A model generated the notes under the pieces. The model worked only from the letters and a program-made list of their open reading frames with translations. It did no database searches and had not been told where the DNA came from. Below are positions 34,973-44,123 of a stretch of DNA of 64,000 nucleotides, in pieces; position 1 is the first letter of the stretch; each line of letters begins with the position of its first letter. This DNA comes from Streptomyces sp. col6 (GTDB lineage: Bacteria > Actinomycetota > Actinomycetes > Streptomycetales > Streptomycetaceae): assembly GCF_008042035.1 (NCBI RefSeq), contig NZ_RDBL01000006.1, positions 580,820 to 644,819 on the forward strand, in the 5' to 3' direction. The position numbers and the translations under genes were made by a program.

Positions 34973-36376
34973 ATGACGGATGCCTGGGCCACTTTCGGGA
35001 CCGACCTCCACCTCGACACGACCGGCTCGACCGGGCTGCGGGCCGGCCTCATGGACGCCCTGCGCGAGGCCGTCCGCACCGGCCGGCTGGCCCCCGGCAC
35101 CCGGCTGCCGTCCTCCCGCACCCTCGCCGCCGACCTCGGCATCGCCCGCAACACCGTCGCCGACGCCTACGCGGAACTGGTCGCCGAGGGCTGGCTCACC
35201 GCCCGCCAGGGCTCCGGCACCCGGGTGGCGCGGCGCGCCGAGCCCCGGCCCCCGGCCACCGCCGCACCCCGCACCCGCCCGCCGCGCAGCACACCGGCGT
35301 ACAGCCTGAAGCCGGGCACACCGGACCTGGCGACGTTCCCGCGCGCCGAGTGGCTGAAGGCCGCCCGCCGCGCGCTCGCCGCCGCGCCGTACGACGCCTT
35401 CGGCTACGGCGACCCGCGCGGCCGGATCGAGCTGCGCACCGTCCTCGCCGAGTACCTGGCCCGAGCCCGGGGGGTGTACGCCGACCCGGACCGGATCGTG
35501 GTCTGCGCCGGCTTCGTGCACGGCCTGATGCTCATGGGCAAGGTGCTGCACGGGCGCCGGGTGCGTGAGGTGGCCGTCGAGTCGTACGGGCTCGGCATCC
35601 ACACCCGCCTGCTCACCGAGGCCGGGCTGCGCATCCCCTGCCTGCCGCTCGACCGGTACGGCACCCGCACCGGCGAGCTGCACACCCTGCGGAACGCGGG
35701 CGCGGTCCTCCTGACACCCGCCCACCAGTTCCCGACGGGGGTGCCGCTCCACCCGGACCGGCGGGCGGCGGCGGTCGACTGGGCGCGGTCCACCGGCGGG
35801 CTGATCCTGGAGGACGACTACGACGGCGAGTTCCGCTACGACCGCCAGCCGGTCGGCGCCCTCCAGGGCCTGGACCCGGAACACGTCGTGTACCTGGGCA
35901 CGGCCAGCAAGTCCCTGGCGCCGGGGCTGCGGCTCGGCTGGATGGTGGCGCCGAGCGCCATGGCCGCCGAGATCGCCGGGGCGAAGGGGGCCAGCGACTG
36001 GGCGCCGAGCGCGCTGGACCAGCTGACGCTCGCGGAGTTCATGGCCTCCGGCGCGTACGACCGGCATGTGCGGTCCATGCGGCTGCGCTACCGCAACCGG
36101 CGCGACCAGCTCGTCGCGGCGCTGGCCGAGCGCGCCCCGCGGATCCGGGTCAGCGGGATCGCCGCGGGGCTGCACGCCGTCCTCGAACTGCCGGAGGGCA
36201 GCGAGGCCGAGGTGATCCGGGCGGCGGCCTGGCAGGGACTCGCGGTCGAGGGCCTGGCCTTCTACCGCCACCCGGGCGCGGACCCGAGGCGCGAGGCGCT
36301 GGTCATCGGCTACGGGACCCCGACCGACAGCGCCTGGACCGGTGCGCTGGACGCACTGCTGCGGGTGCTGACGTAG
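34973..36376 (+). CDS. MocR-family PLP-dependent transcriptional regulator
   Basis: Regulator of 467 residues. The N-terminal GntR-type winged helix (about 20-85) has LMDALREAVRTGRLAPGTRLPSSRTLAADLGIARNTVADAYAELVAEGWL (only part quoted in families). A linker leads to a type I aminotransferase-fold domain (about 110-465) with NPxxG-like LLTPAHQFPTGV, DDYDGEFRYDRQPVGALQ and the PLP Lys in YLGTASKSLAPGLRLGW. MocR proteins sense PLP-linked amines or amino acids and usually control a divergent gene, here the AhpD-like/PEP-mutase-like pair. The effector is unknown. ATG at 34973 lacks a ribosome-binding site, consistent with a leaderless message. Confidence 0.92.
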   Translation: MTDAWATFGTDLHLDTTGSTGLRAGLMDALREAVRTGRLAPGTRLPSSRTLAADLGIARNTVADAYAELVAEGWLTARQGSGTRVARRAEPRPPATAAPRTRPPRSTPAYSLKPGTPDLATFPRAEWLKAARRALAAAPYDAFGYGDPRGRIELRTVLAEYLARARGVYADPDRIVVCAGFVHGLMLMGKVLHGRRVREVAVESYGLGIHTRLLTEAGLRIPCLPLDRYGTRTGELHTLRNAGAVLLTPAHQFPTGVPLHPDRRAAAVDWARSTGGLILEDDYDGEFRYDRQPVGALQGLDPEHVVYLGTASKSLAPGLRLGWMVAPSAMAAEIAGAKGASDWAPSALDQLTLAEFMASGAYDRHVRSMRLRYRNRRDQLVAALAERAPRIRVSGIAAGLHAVLELPEGSEAEVIRAAAWQGLAVEGLAFYRHPGADPRREALVIGYGTPTDSAWTGALDALLRVLT

Positions 36377-36400
36377 CCGGGGCCTCACAGCCCCCCGGCC

Positions 36401-37606
36401 TCAGCCGCGCAGGACCGCCCGCAGCTGGTCGAGGCCCCAGTCCAGGTCCTCCTTGTTGATCACCAGCGGCGGGGCGATCCGGATCGTGGAGCCGTGCGTG
36501 TCCTTCACCAGGACCCGGCGCTCCATCAGCCGCTCGGAGATCTCCCGGCCCGTGCCCAGGGCCGGTTCGATGTCCACGCCCGCCCACAGCCCGCGTCCCC
36601 GTACGGCCCGCACCGCGCCCCCGCCCACCAGCAGTCCCAGCTCCTGGTGCAGATGGTCGCCCAGCTCGGTGGCGCGCTGCTGGTACTCGCCCGTGTTCAG
36701 CATCGCGATGACCTCCAGCGCCACCGCGCAGGCCAGCGGATTGCCGCCGAAGGTCGAGCCGTGCTCCCCGGGCCGGTACACCCCGAGCACCGCCGCCGAC
36801 GACACCACGGCCGACACCGGCACCACCCCGCCGCCGAGCGCCTTGCCCAGCAGATACATGTCGGGCACCACGCCCTCGTGCTCGCAGGCGAAGGTCTTCC
36901 CGGTCCGGCCCAGACCGGACTGGATCTCGTCGGCGATGAACAGCACGTCCCGCTCGCGGGTCAGCTCACGGACCCCGGCGAGATAGCCCGGTGGCGGCAC
37001 CAGCACGCCCGCCTCGCCCTGGATCGGTTCGATGAGCACCGCCACCGTGTTCTCCGTCATGGCCTCGCGCATCGCGGTGAGGTCCCCGTACGGCACGATC
37101 TCGAAGCCGGGGGTGTACGGGCCGAAGTCGGCGCGGGCCTCCGGGTCCGTGGAGAAGCTGATGACCGTCGTCGTCCGGCCGTGGAAGTTGTCGGCGGCGA
37201 CGATGATCTTCGCCATGCCGTCCGGGACGCCCTTGACCCGGTAGCCCCACTTGCGGGCGGTCTTCACCGCGGTCTCCACGGCCTCCGCCCCGGTGTTCAT
37301 CGGCAGCACCATCTCCATGCCGCACAGCTCCGCCAGGCGCGTACAGAAGTCGGCGAACCGGTCGTGGTGGAAGGCCCGGGAGGTGAGCGTCACCCGCTCC
37401 AGCTGCGCCCGCGCCGCGTCGATCAGCCGGCGGTTGCCATGGCCGAAATTGAGCGCCGAGTAGCCGGCGAGCATGTCGAGGTGGCGCCGGCCCTCGACAT
37501 CGGTCATCCAGGCCCCTTCCGCCGTGGCGACGACGACGGGCAGCGGGTGGTAGTTGTGCGCGCTGTGCGCCTCGGCGGAGGCGATGGCGTTGTCCGTGGT
37601 CGACAC
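36401..37606 (-). CDS. rocD: ornithine--oxo-acid aminotransferase
   Basis: PLP-dependent class III aminotransferase of 401 residues, converting ornithine and 2-oxoglutarate to glutamate semialdehyde and glutamate in arginine/ornithine catabolism. Motifs: MLAGYSALNFGHGN, LPMNTGAEAVETAVKTARKWGY, FHGRTTTVISFSTDP, IEPIQGEAGVLVPP, FIADEIQSGLGRTGK (Asp of PLP) and LLGKALGGGVVPVSA (PLP Lys), and GSTFGGNPLACAVA. This strongly resembles the RocD group. GTG at 37606 is chosen because the conserved part starts soon after. It is encoded alone, divergent from trpS. Confidence 0.93.
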   Translation of the reverse strand: MSTTDNAIASAEAHSAHNYHPLPVVVATAEGAWMTDVEGRRHLDMLAGYSALNFGHGNRRLIDAARAQLERVTLTSRAFHHDRFADFCTRLAELCGMEMVLPMNTGAEAVETAVKTARKWGYRVKGVPDGMAKIIVAADNFHGRTTTVISFSTDPEARADFGPYTPGFEIVPYGDLTAMREAMTENTVAVLIEPIQGEAGVLVPPPGYLAGVRELTRERDVLFIADEIQSGLGRTGKTFACEHEGVVPDMYLLGKALGGGVVPVSAVVSSAAVLGVYRPGEHGSTFGGNPLACAVALEVIAMLNTGEYQQRATELGDHLHQELGLLVGGGAVRAVRGRGLWAGVDIEPALGTGREISERLMERRVLVKDTHGSTIRIAPPLVINKEDLDWGLDQLRAVLRG

Positions 37607-37797
37607 GGGATCTCCGATCGTCGTGCGGCGTGGGCCGGGGTTGGGCCCACTTTGTATCGTCGGTCGGTTCTCCCGCGAGGAAACCTTCACTTCACGGCGC
37701 GCCCGCGTTTTCCGCTGCCGGCGGCGGTACGTGAGGCCGCCGGACGATTCCTCCACCGGCTGCCCGAGATGGCCCGCACACCTGAGACAATGACTCC

Positions 37798-38811
37798 ATG
37801 GCCTCTGAACGTCCCCGTGTGCTCTCCGGAATCCAGCCCACCTCCGGCTCGTTCCACCTCGGCAACTACCTCGGCGCGGTCCGCCAGTGGGTGGCGCTGC
37901 AGGAGTCCCACGACGCCTTCTACATGGTGGTCGACCTGCACGCGATCACCGTCGCCCAGGACCCCGCGCAGCTGCGGGCCAACACCCGCCTCGCCGTTGC
38001 GCAGCTGCTCGCCGCCGGGCTCGACCCCGAGCGCTGCACGCTGTTCGTCCAGAGCCATGTGCCCGAGCACGCCCAGCTGGGCTGGGTGATGAACTGCCTG
38101 GCCGGGTTCGGCGAGGCCTCCCGGATGACGCAGTTCAAGGACAAGTCCGCCCGGCACGGCGCCGACCGGACCACGGTCGGCCTGTTCACCTATCCGATGC
38201 TGATGGTCGCCGACATCCTGCTCTACCAGGCCGACGAGGTCCCGGTGGGCGAGGACCAGCGCCAGCACCTGGAGCTGACGCGCAACCTCGCCGAGCGGTT
38301 CAACACCACCTACGGCGACACCTTCACCGTCCCGGACCCGTACATCCTCAAGGAGACGGCGAAGATCTACGACCTCCAGGACCCGTCGTCGAAGATGAGC
38401 AAGTCGACGGCGAACCCGAAGGGCCTGATCAACCTCCTCGACGAGCCGAAGACCACCGCCAAGAAGGTGAAGAGCGCCGTCACCGACACCGACACGGTGA
38501 TCCGCTTCGACCGGGCGGAGAAGCCGGGCGTCAGCAACCTGCTGACCATCTACTCGACGCTCACCGGTGCGTCGGTGCCGGAGCTGGAACAGAAGTACGA
38601 CGGCAAGGGCTACGGTGCGCTGAAGACGGACCTCGCCGAGGTCATGGTCGACTTCGTCACACCGTTCCGCACCCGCGCCCAGGAATATCTGGACGACACG
38701 GAGACGCTGGACTCCATCCTGGCCGAGGGCGCGGAGAAGGCGCGGGCCGTGGCCGCCGAGACCCTGGTGCTGACCTACGACCGGATGGGCCTTCTGCCGG
38801 CGAAGCACTGA
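37798..38811 (+). CDS. trpS: tryptophanyl-tRNA synthetase
   Basis: Class I aminoacyl-tRNA synthetase of 337 residues. The HIGH-equivalent HLGN lies at 20-23 and KMSKS at 199-203. [13 protein letters not shown] keeps the His (residue 48) equivalent to His43 of the Geobacillus enzyme, and GIQP keeps the Gln equivalent to Gln9. Both are linked to indolmycin sensitivity, so this looks like the ordinary housekeeping enzyme, not the indolmycin-resistant auxiliary TrpRS1 of Streptomyces. That assignment is from memory of the two-enzyme arrangement. ATG at 37798; divergent from rocD. Confidence 0.96.
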   Translation: MASERPRVLSGIQPTSGSFHLGNYLGAVRQWVALQESHDAFYMVVDLHAITVAQDPAQLRANTRLAVAQLLAAGLDPERCTLFVQSHVPEHAQLGWVMNCLAGFGEASRMTQFKDKSARHGADRTTVGLFTYPMLMVADILLYQADEVPVGEDQRQHLELTRNLAERFNTTYGDTFTVPDPYILKETAKIYDLQDPSSKMSKSTANPKGLINLLDEPKTTAKKVKSAVTDTDTVIRFDRAEKPGVSNLLTIYSTLTGASVPELEQKYDGKGYGALKTDLAEVMVDFVTPFRTRAQEYLDDTETLDSILAEGAEKARAVAAETLVLTYDRMGLLPAKH

Positions 38812-38917
38812 GTCCAAGGACCCTGGCGGCGAGGCACTCGCAGGCGGCACACTTGCGGCGTGAAGCCTGTGGCCGTCCGTGGCTGAAAACAGACCACCGA
38901 GGATTGAGGAGAACGAT

Positions 38918-39508
38918 GTGGGGACCGTAACGCTCGGCGTTTCGATCGCGGTCCCGGAGCCCTACGGCAGCCTGCTCCAGGAGCGGCGCACGAGCTTCGG
39001 GGACCCTGCCGCACACGGCATTCCCACCCACGTCACCCTCCTGCCGCCGACCGAGGCGGACGCGGCCCGGCTGCCGGCGATCGAGGCGCATCTCGCCTCG
39101 ATCGCGACCGGCAGCCGCCCCTTCCCGATGCGGCTGTCCGGCACGGGCACCTTCCGCCCGCTCTCGCCGGTGGTCTTCGTCCAGGTCGTGGAGGGCGCCT
39201 CGGCCTGTTCCTGGCTCCAGAAGCGGGTCCGGGACGCCTCCGGGCCGCTGGTGCGCGAGCTCCAGTTCCCGTACCACCCGCACGTCACCGTGGCGCACGG
39301 CATCACCGAGGCGGCGATGGACCGGGCCTACGCCGAGCTCGCCGACTACGAGGCGTCCTGGACCTGCGGCGCCTTCGCCCTGTACGAGCAGGGCCCCGAC
39401 CTGGTCTGGCGCAAGATCAACGAGTTCCCGTTCGGAGCGGGCGGAGCCGGGCCCGCCGTCCCCGCCCAGAGCGGCAGCTCCCTGGACGAGCCCTCGCTCC
39501 ACCCGTAA
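38918..39508 (+). CDS. 2H phosphoesterase (2'-5' RNA ligase family)
   Basis: Protein of 196 residues with the two HxT motifs of the 2H family: THVTLLPP (about residues 30-37) and PHVTVAHG (about 124-131). These enzymes open or make cyclic phosphates, or 2'-5' phosphodiester bonds, in RNA or nucleotides. The natural substrate is unknown. GTG at 38918 is preferred: it follows GAGGAGAA with good spacing and begins VGTVTLGVSIAVPEP, the first beta strand. It lies about 106 bases after trpS on the same strand. Confidence 0.88.
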   Translation: MGTVTLGVSIAVPEPYGSLLQERRTSFGDPAAHGIPTHVTLLPPTEADAARLPAIEAHLASIATGSRPFPMRLSGTGTFRPLSPVVFVQVVEGASACSWLQKRVRDASGPLVRELQFPYHPHVTVAHGITEAAMDRAYAELADYEASWTCGAFALYEQGPDLVWRKINEFPFGAGGAGPAVPAQSGSSLDEPSLHP

Positions 39509-39526
39509 CGGGGCCCCGCCCGCCGC

Positions 39527-40315
39527 TCAGACCGGCAGGCGGCGGAAGAGCGGCCTCGGCACGTGCCGCAGCGCCGACATCACCGCGCGCAGCGCCCCCG
39601 GCACCCACACCGTCTCCGAACGACGCCGCAGCCCCGTCACGATCGCGTCCGCCACCGCACCCGGCGTCGTCACCAGCGGCGTCCGGGTGAACGGGATCGT
39701 CGTGAGCGGCCCCCCGGCCCTCCGGACCGCCGCCCCATCGGGGACCACGGGGCCGGGGCGCACGACCATCACATGCACCCCCGTGCCGTGCAGCGCGTCC
39801 CCGAGGCCCTGGGTGAACACGTCCAGGCCCGCCTTGCTCGACCCGTAGATGAAGTCCGCGCGCCGGGCCCGCTCACCGGCCACCGAGGACAGCACCACCA
39901 GCGAACCGTGCCCCTGCGCCTGGAGCGCGCCCGCGCACACCAGCCCGGCGGAGACCGCGCCGGTGTAGTTCGTCTGCGCGACCCGGACCGCCGCCAGCGG
40001 TTCCTCCTCGTCGCGCTCCTGGTCGCCCGGGATGCCGAAGGCGAGGAGCACCATGTCGATGTCGCCCTCGGTGAAGATCTTGCCCAGGACCGTCTCGTGG
40101 GACTCGGTGTCCAGCGCGTCGAACGCCACCGTCTGCACGTACGCCCCCCGGTGGCGCAGGTCCTCCGCGGCGGCCTCCAGGGCGGGCGAGGGCCGGCCGG
40201 CCAGCCAGACCGTGCGGGTGCGGTGGGCGATCAGGCGGCGTGCGGTGGCGAGCCCGATCTCCGACGTGCCGCCGAGGACGAGCAGGGACTGCGGGGCACC
40301 GAAGGCATCCTTCAC
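39527..40315 (-). CDS. DprE2-like short-chain reductase
   Basis: NAD(P)-dependent SDR of 262 residues resembling decaprenylphosphoryl-2-keto-ribose reductase (DprE2). The nucleotide loop is GGTSEIG (15-21), and the active site has VVLSSVAGERARRADFIYGSSKAG (Ser, Tyr, Lys). The DprE-type VRPGPV and C-terminal RHVPRPLFRRLP are present. Start GTG 40315 follows AGGAG. It lies 30 bases downstream of a DprE1-like oxidase on the same strand, so the two probably act in sequence to epimerise a polyprenyl-phosphate sugar. Streptomyces is not known to have arabinogalactan, so the end product is unclear. Confidence 0.87.
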   Translation of the reverse strand: MKDAFGAPQSLLVLGGTSEIGLATARRLIAHRTRTVWLAGRPSPALEAAAEDLRHRGAYVQTVAFDALDTESHETVLGKIFTEGDIDMVLLAFGIPGDQERDEEEPLAAVRVAQTNYTGAVSAGLVCAGALQAQGHGSLVVLSSVAGERARRADFIYGSSKAGLDVFTQGLGDALHGTGVHVMVVRPGPVVPDGAAVRRAGGPLTTIPFTRTPLVTTPGAVADAIVTGLRRRSETVWVPGALRAVMSALRHVPRPLFRRLPV

Positions 40316-40345
40316 GGGAACGCTCCTAGGAGGGGAAGAGGGGGT

Positions 40346-41686
40346 CTACAGCGACAGCCGGCGGGACAGGTCCGAGCGGAACGCCCCGTTCGGGTCCAGC
40401 TCGGCCCGCAGCGCCCGGAAGTCGGGCAGCCGCGGGTACATCGCGGCGAGCGCGCCGGGGCGCAGCCGGGAGTCCTCCGTCAGCGAGACCCGGCCGCCCG
40501 CCGCCGCCACCTCCTCGTCCAGGGAGTCGAGGAAGCGGGCGAGCCGCGGCAGGCCGGCCGGCAGATCGAGAGCGAGGTTCCAGCCCGGCGCGGGGAAGGA
40601 GAGCCAGCCCGAACCGCCCTCGCCGCACCGCCTGAGCACGGCCCGGAACGAGGGACAGCGGCTGCGGGCGATCCGCCCGACGATCCGGCGCAGGGTCTCC
40701 TCCTGCCCGTGCCCGACCAGGAACGCGTAGTGCACCCGGCCGCCGGTGGGGGAGACGCGGTTGCTGTGGGGCGTGGCGTCCAGGGCGCGGAAGAAGGCGG
40801 CGAGCGACTGGAGTTCGCCGGTACGGGACCGGGGCGCGGAGCGGTAGCCGATCTCGTTGAGCGCGGTGGCGGTCAGCCGCCCGAACAGGCCCGACAGGAA
40901 CGGGAGGGCGGCGGGCCCGCGCGCCGGGCGGAGCGCGAGCGCGGTACGCCGAGCGTGCGCGGGGAGCGCGTGCACCGGGACATGGCCCGCCCGGACCAGC
41001 ACGCCGCGCCCGGTGGCCCGGCCCCGGGCGGTGAGGTCGATTCTGGCGTACTCGTAGGGGCGGCCGCCGCGCGTCATCCGGGCCAGCAGGTCGTCGAGGC
41101 CGCCCGCCCGCTCGGTGTCGACCGCCATCAGGGAGGTGGTGACGGGGCGGAACCGGAGGGTGGCCGACAGGATCACCCCGGTCAGGCCAAGACCGCCGGC
41201 GGTCGCGTCGAAGAGGGGAGTGCCGGGGTGGACCGTACGCACCTCGCCGTCCGCGGTGAGCAGCGTGAACTCCATGACGTGGCGGGAGAAGGAGCCGGCC
41301 GCGCGGTGGTTGTCGCCATGGGCGTCGGAGCCGATCGCGCCGCCCACCGTGACGTACCGCCCGCCGGGCACCACCGGCAGGAACCAGCCGAGCGGCAGCA
41401 TCACCTCGCGCAGCCGGTGCAGGGTCGTGCCCGCGTCGCACACCACCAGACCGGCCGCCGCGTCGATCGCCCGGACGCGGTCCAGGGCCGTCATGTCGAG
41501 CACCGAACCCCCGGCGTTCTGCGCCGCGTCACCGTGCGCCCGGCCCAGGCCCCGGGCGATCGAACCGCGCGGCCCGCAGCCCAGCACGGTCGCCGCGGCC
41601 TCCTCGTAACTACGGGGGCGGAAACGCAGCGCGGTCGTCGGGGCGGTGCGGCCCCAGCCGGTCAGGGACACGGTGTCGACAGACAT
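40346..41686 (-). CDS. DprE1-like FAD-dependent sugar oxidase
   Basis: FAD-linked oxidoreductase of 446 residues (VAO/PCMH fold) resembling mycobacterial decaprenylphosphoryl-ribose 2'-oxidase. The FAD domain has IARGLGRAHGDAAQNAGG and VTVGGAIGSDAHGDNH; the C-terminus has MYPRLPDF and LDPNGAFRSDLSRRL as in DprE1. By motif alignment to the remembered M. tuberculosis sequence, several pocket residues differ: Tyr60 to His51, Lys134 to Asp125, Cys387 to Ala372 and Lys418 to Glu404, while His132 is kept (His123). Substrate specificity may therefore differ. ATG at 41686. It shares a transcript with the DprE2-like gene. Confidence 0.87.
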   Translation of the reverse strand: MSVDTVSLTGWGRTAPTTALRFRPRSYEEAAATVLGCGPRGSIARGLGRAHGDAAQNAGGSVLDMTALDRVRAIDAAAGLVVCDAGTTLHRLREVMLPLGWFLPVVPGGRYVTVGGAIGSDAHGDNHRAAGSFSRHVMEFTLLTADGEVRTVHPGTPLFDATAGGLGLTGVILSATLRFRPVTTSLMAVDTERAGGLDDLLARMTRGGRPYEYARIDLTARGRATGRGVLVRAGHVPVHALPAHARRTALALRPARGPAALPFLSGLFGRLTATALNEIGYRSAPRSRTGELQSLAAFFRALDATPHSNRVSPTGGRVHYAFLVGHGQEETLRRIVGRIARSRCPSFRAVLRRCGEGGSGWLSFPAPGWNLALDLPAGLPRLARFLDSLDEEVAAAGGRVSLTEDSRLRPGALAAMYPRLPDFRALRAELDPNGAFRSDLSRRLSL

Positions 41687-41826
41687 GAGGGTGACCGTAT
41701 CGCCCGGGATAACACCTTTGAGGGATTTGTTACAACACTCACCGAAATGGGTGATTGAAGCTCCGTCATCTCCTCCACCCCGCACCGGATTTCGGTTTTC
41801 CCGGCCCCGAGGGGTAGTCGTGACCC

Positions 41827-42783
41827 ATGGACTGGCTGAAAAAACTCCCCGTCATCGGGCCACTCGTCTCCCGGCTGATGGAGACGCACGCGTGGCGCAG
41901 CTACGAGACGCTGGTGCGGGTCCACTGGACCCGGCTCGCCGCGGCGATCACGTTCATCAGCTTCCTCGCCCTCTTCCCGCTGATCGCCGTCGGCGCGGCG
42001 ATCGGCGCCGCGCTGCTCACCGACAAGCAGCTGGACAAGATCGAGGACAAGCTCGCCGAGCAGGTGCCCGGCATCTCCGACCAGCTCGGCATCGACGGCC
42101 TGGTCGCCCACGCGGGGACGATCGGTCTGGTGGCCGGTGCGCTGCTGCTCTTCACCGGTATCGGCTGGGTCGGCTCGATGCGGGACTGTCTGCGCGCGGT
42201 CTGGGAGCGGGACGACCTGGACGAGGGCAATCCGGTCGTCCGCAAACTCAAGGACGCGGGGGTGCTGTTCGGCCTGGGCGGCGCCGCGCTGGTGACCTTC
42301 GCGATCTCCTCGGTCGGCTCGGTGGCCATCGGCTGGGTCGCCGACCTGCTCAACATCCCGGAGAACGGGGCCGGCGGGGTGCTGCTGCGGATCGCCGCCC
42401 TGCTGGTGGGGGTGGCCGCCGACTTCCTGCTGCTGCTCTATCTGCTGACGCTGCTGCCCGGCGTCGAACCGCCGCGCCGCCGGCTCGTCGTGGCCGCGCT
42501 GGTCGGCGCGGTCGGGTTCGAACTGCTGAAGCTGCTGCTCGGCAGCTATATGAGGGGCGTCGCGTCCAAGAGCATGTACGGGGCCTTCGGGGTGCCGATC
42601 GCCCTGCTGCTGTGGATCAACTTCACGGCCAAGCTGCTGCTGTTCTGCGCCGCCTGGACGGCGACGCCGAGCAAGGAGGACGACCCGGCGGTGGACGCGG
42701 AGGAGGACCCCGCGCCCGCCGCCCGGCGCGTCACGGGCGAGGACGGCGACGCATCAGGTCCGGCAGCGGCCAGCGCCGGTTGA
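41827..42783 (+). CDS. YihY/BrkB-family membrane protein
   Basis: Integral membrane protein of 318 residues with about six helices, e.g. RLAAAITFISFLALFPLIAVGAAIGAAL and GTIGLVAGALLLFTGIGWVGSM, and the BrkB-type signature YMRGVASKSMYGAFGVPIALLLWINF. A short acidic C-tail follows. The family was once called ribonuclease BN; the molecular function is unproven. The first residues MDWLKKLPVIGPLVSRLMETHAW suit a cytoplasmic amphipathic lead. Its last 53 bases overlap, tail to tail, the end of the D,D-carboxypeptidase gene. Confidence 0.9.
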   Translation: MDWLKKLPVIGPLVSRLMETHAWRSYETLVRVHWTRLAAAITFISFLALFPLIAVGAAIGAALLTDKQLDKIEDKLAEQVPGISDQLGIDGLVAHAGTIGLVAGALLLFTGIGWVGSMRDCLRAVWERDDLDEGNPVVRKLKDAGVLFGLGGAALVTFAISSVGSVAIGWVADLLNIPENGAGGVLLRIAALLVGVAADFLLLLYLLTLLPGVEPPRRRLVVAALVGAVGFELLKLLLGSYMRGVASKSMYGAFGVPIALLLWINFTAKLLLFCAAWTATPSKEDDPAVDAEEDPAPAARRVTGEDGDASGPAAASAG

Positions 42784-44002
42784 CCAGGAACACCGCGCCG
42801 GCCAGCAGGACCAGCACGCCGCCGGCGATGCCCAGCGCGATCCCGGCCCCGCTGGAGCCGTCGGTGGCGGCCGCCGCCTGCGCGGCCCGGTCGGGACCGT
42901 GGTCGCCCTTGCCGCCGGCCGTGTCCGCCTCGGCGCCCTTGCCGGCGCCCTCGGTGTCCGAGCCCTCGCCCACGACCGCGGACTTCGGCGGGACCAGCTC
43001 ACCGACCGGGGTCACCTTGCTGTGCGCGGCGAACCCCCAGTCCAGGAGCCGGGCCGCCTCCTTGTAGACCGCGTGCGTCTCGTCGGAGGACGGGTTCATC
43101 ACGGTGACGAGGAGGACCTTGCCGTCGCGCTCGGCGACACCGGTGAAGGTGTTGCCGGCGTGCGTCGTGTAGCCGTTCTTGACGCCGGCGATGCCCTTGT
43201 ACGCGGTGACGCCGTCGGCCCCGGTGAGCAGTCGGTTGGTGTTCTGGATGCCGAAGGTCTCGCGCTTCTTGCCCTTCTTCTTCTCACCGGGGAACTGGGC
43301 GGTCGCGGTCGAGCAGTACTCCCGGAAGTCCGCGTTCTGCAGTCCGTCGCGGGCGAAGAGCGAGAGGTCGTACGCGCTGGAGACCTGCTCGGGCGCGTCG
43401 TACCCGTCGGGCGACACCACGTTCGTGTCCAGCGCCTGGAGCTCCACCGCGCGGTCCCGCATGGCCTGGACGGTCTTCGGGACGCCGCCGTACATCGAGG
43501 CCAGTACGTGCACCGCGTCGTTCCCGGAACGCAGGAAGACCCCGAGCCACAGGTCGTGCACCGTGTAGCTGAGGTCCTCCTTGATCCCCACCAGGCTGCT
43601 GCCCTCACCGAGATCGGCGAGGTCCTCGTCCTTGACCGTGTACTCCCGCGTCTTCGGCTGGAGCGCCGGGTCGTCCAGCAGGGTGTCCGCGAAGAGCATC
43701 TTCAGCGTGGACGCCGGGGGCAGCCGCCAGTGGGCGTTGTGCGCGGCGAGTACCTTGCCGCTCTCCGCGTCCGAGACCATCCACGACCGGCCCGTCAGGT
43801 CCTTGGGCAGCACCGGGGCACCCGCCATGAGATTGACCTGGGTGCCGGACCGCCCCAGCTGTGCGCCCCCGACCTGCGACATGTTCGAGGGAGGCTTGGG
43901 GGCGTCGTCGTCCCCACCCGCCGCGGAGGCGGGCGTCACGACAAAAGCGGACAGCAGGGCGGCAGAGGTGACCGCCAACGCGGCCTTCTTGAGAGCTGGC
44001 AC
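42731..44002 (-). CDS. D-alanyl-D-alanine carboxypeptidase (S11)
   Basis: Secreted or membrane-anchored penicillin-binding protein of about 423 residues trimming terminal D-Ala from peptidoglycan stems. Signal peptide to about ASAAG. Serine motif Ser98-Thr-Leu-Lys101, Ser159-Gly-Asn161, and third motif KNG (AGVKNGYTTHAG) where KTG is more usual. A C-terminal membrane helix (IALGIAGGVLVLLAGAVFLV) with a short Arg-rich tail anchors it. GTG at 44002 starts the signal peptide. An AT-rich promoter region (ATATATG near 44030-44040) lies upstream. Confidence 0.92.
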   Translation of the reverse strand: MPALKKAALAVTSAALLSAFVVTPASAAGGDDDAPKPPSNMSQVGGAQLGRSGTQVNLMAGAPVLPKDLTGRSWMVSDAESGKVLAAHNAHWRLPPASTLKMLFADTLLDDPALQPKTREYTVKDEDLADLGEGSSLVGIKEDLSYTVHDLWLGVFLRSGNDAVHVLASMYGGVPKTVQAMRDRAVELQALDTNVVSPDGYDAPEQVSSAYDLSLFARDGLQNADFREYCSTATAQFPGEKKKGKKRETFGIQNTNRLLTGADGVTAYKGIAGVKNGYTTHAGNTFTGVAERDGKVLLVTVMNPSSDETHAVYKEAARLLDWGFAAHSKVTPVGELVPPKSAVVGEGSDTEGAGKGAEADTAGGKGDHGPDRAAQAAAATDGSSGAGIALGIAGGVLVLLAGAVFLVNRRWPLPDLMRRRPRP

Positions 44003-44123
44003 GGTCGAAAACGTACATGCAGTTGATGTGAATATATGTATCGGCGTCGTGACCCGCCGTGCGGACCGCCGGGACGGACCACCCCGCCCGAGCCACCCGG
44101 AGCGCGGCGGCGATACTGAAGCC

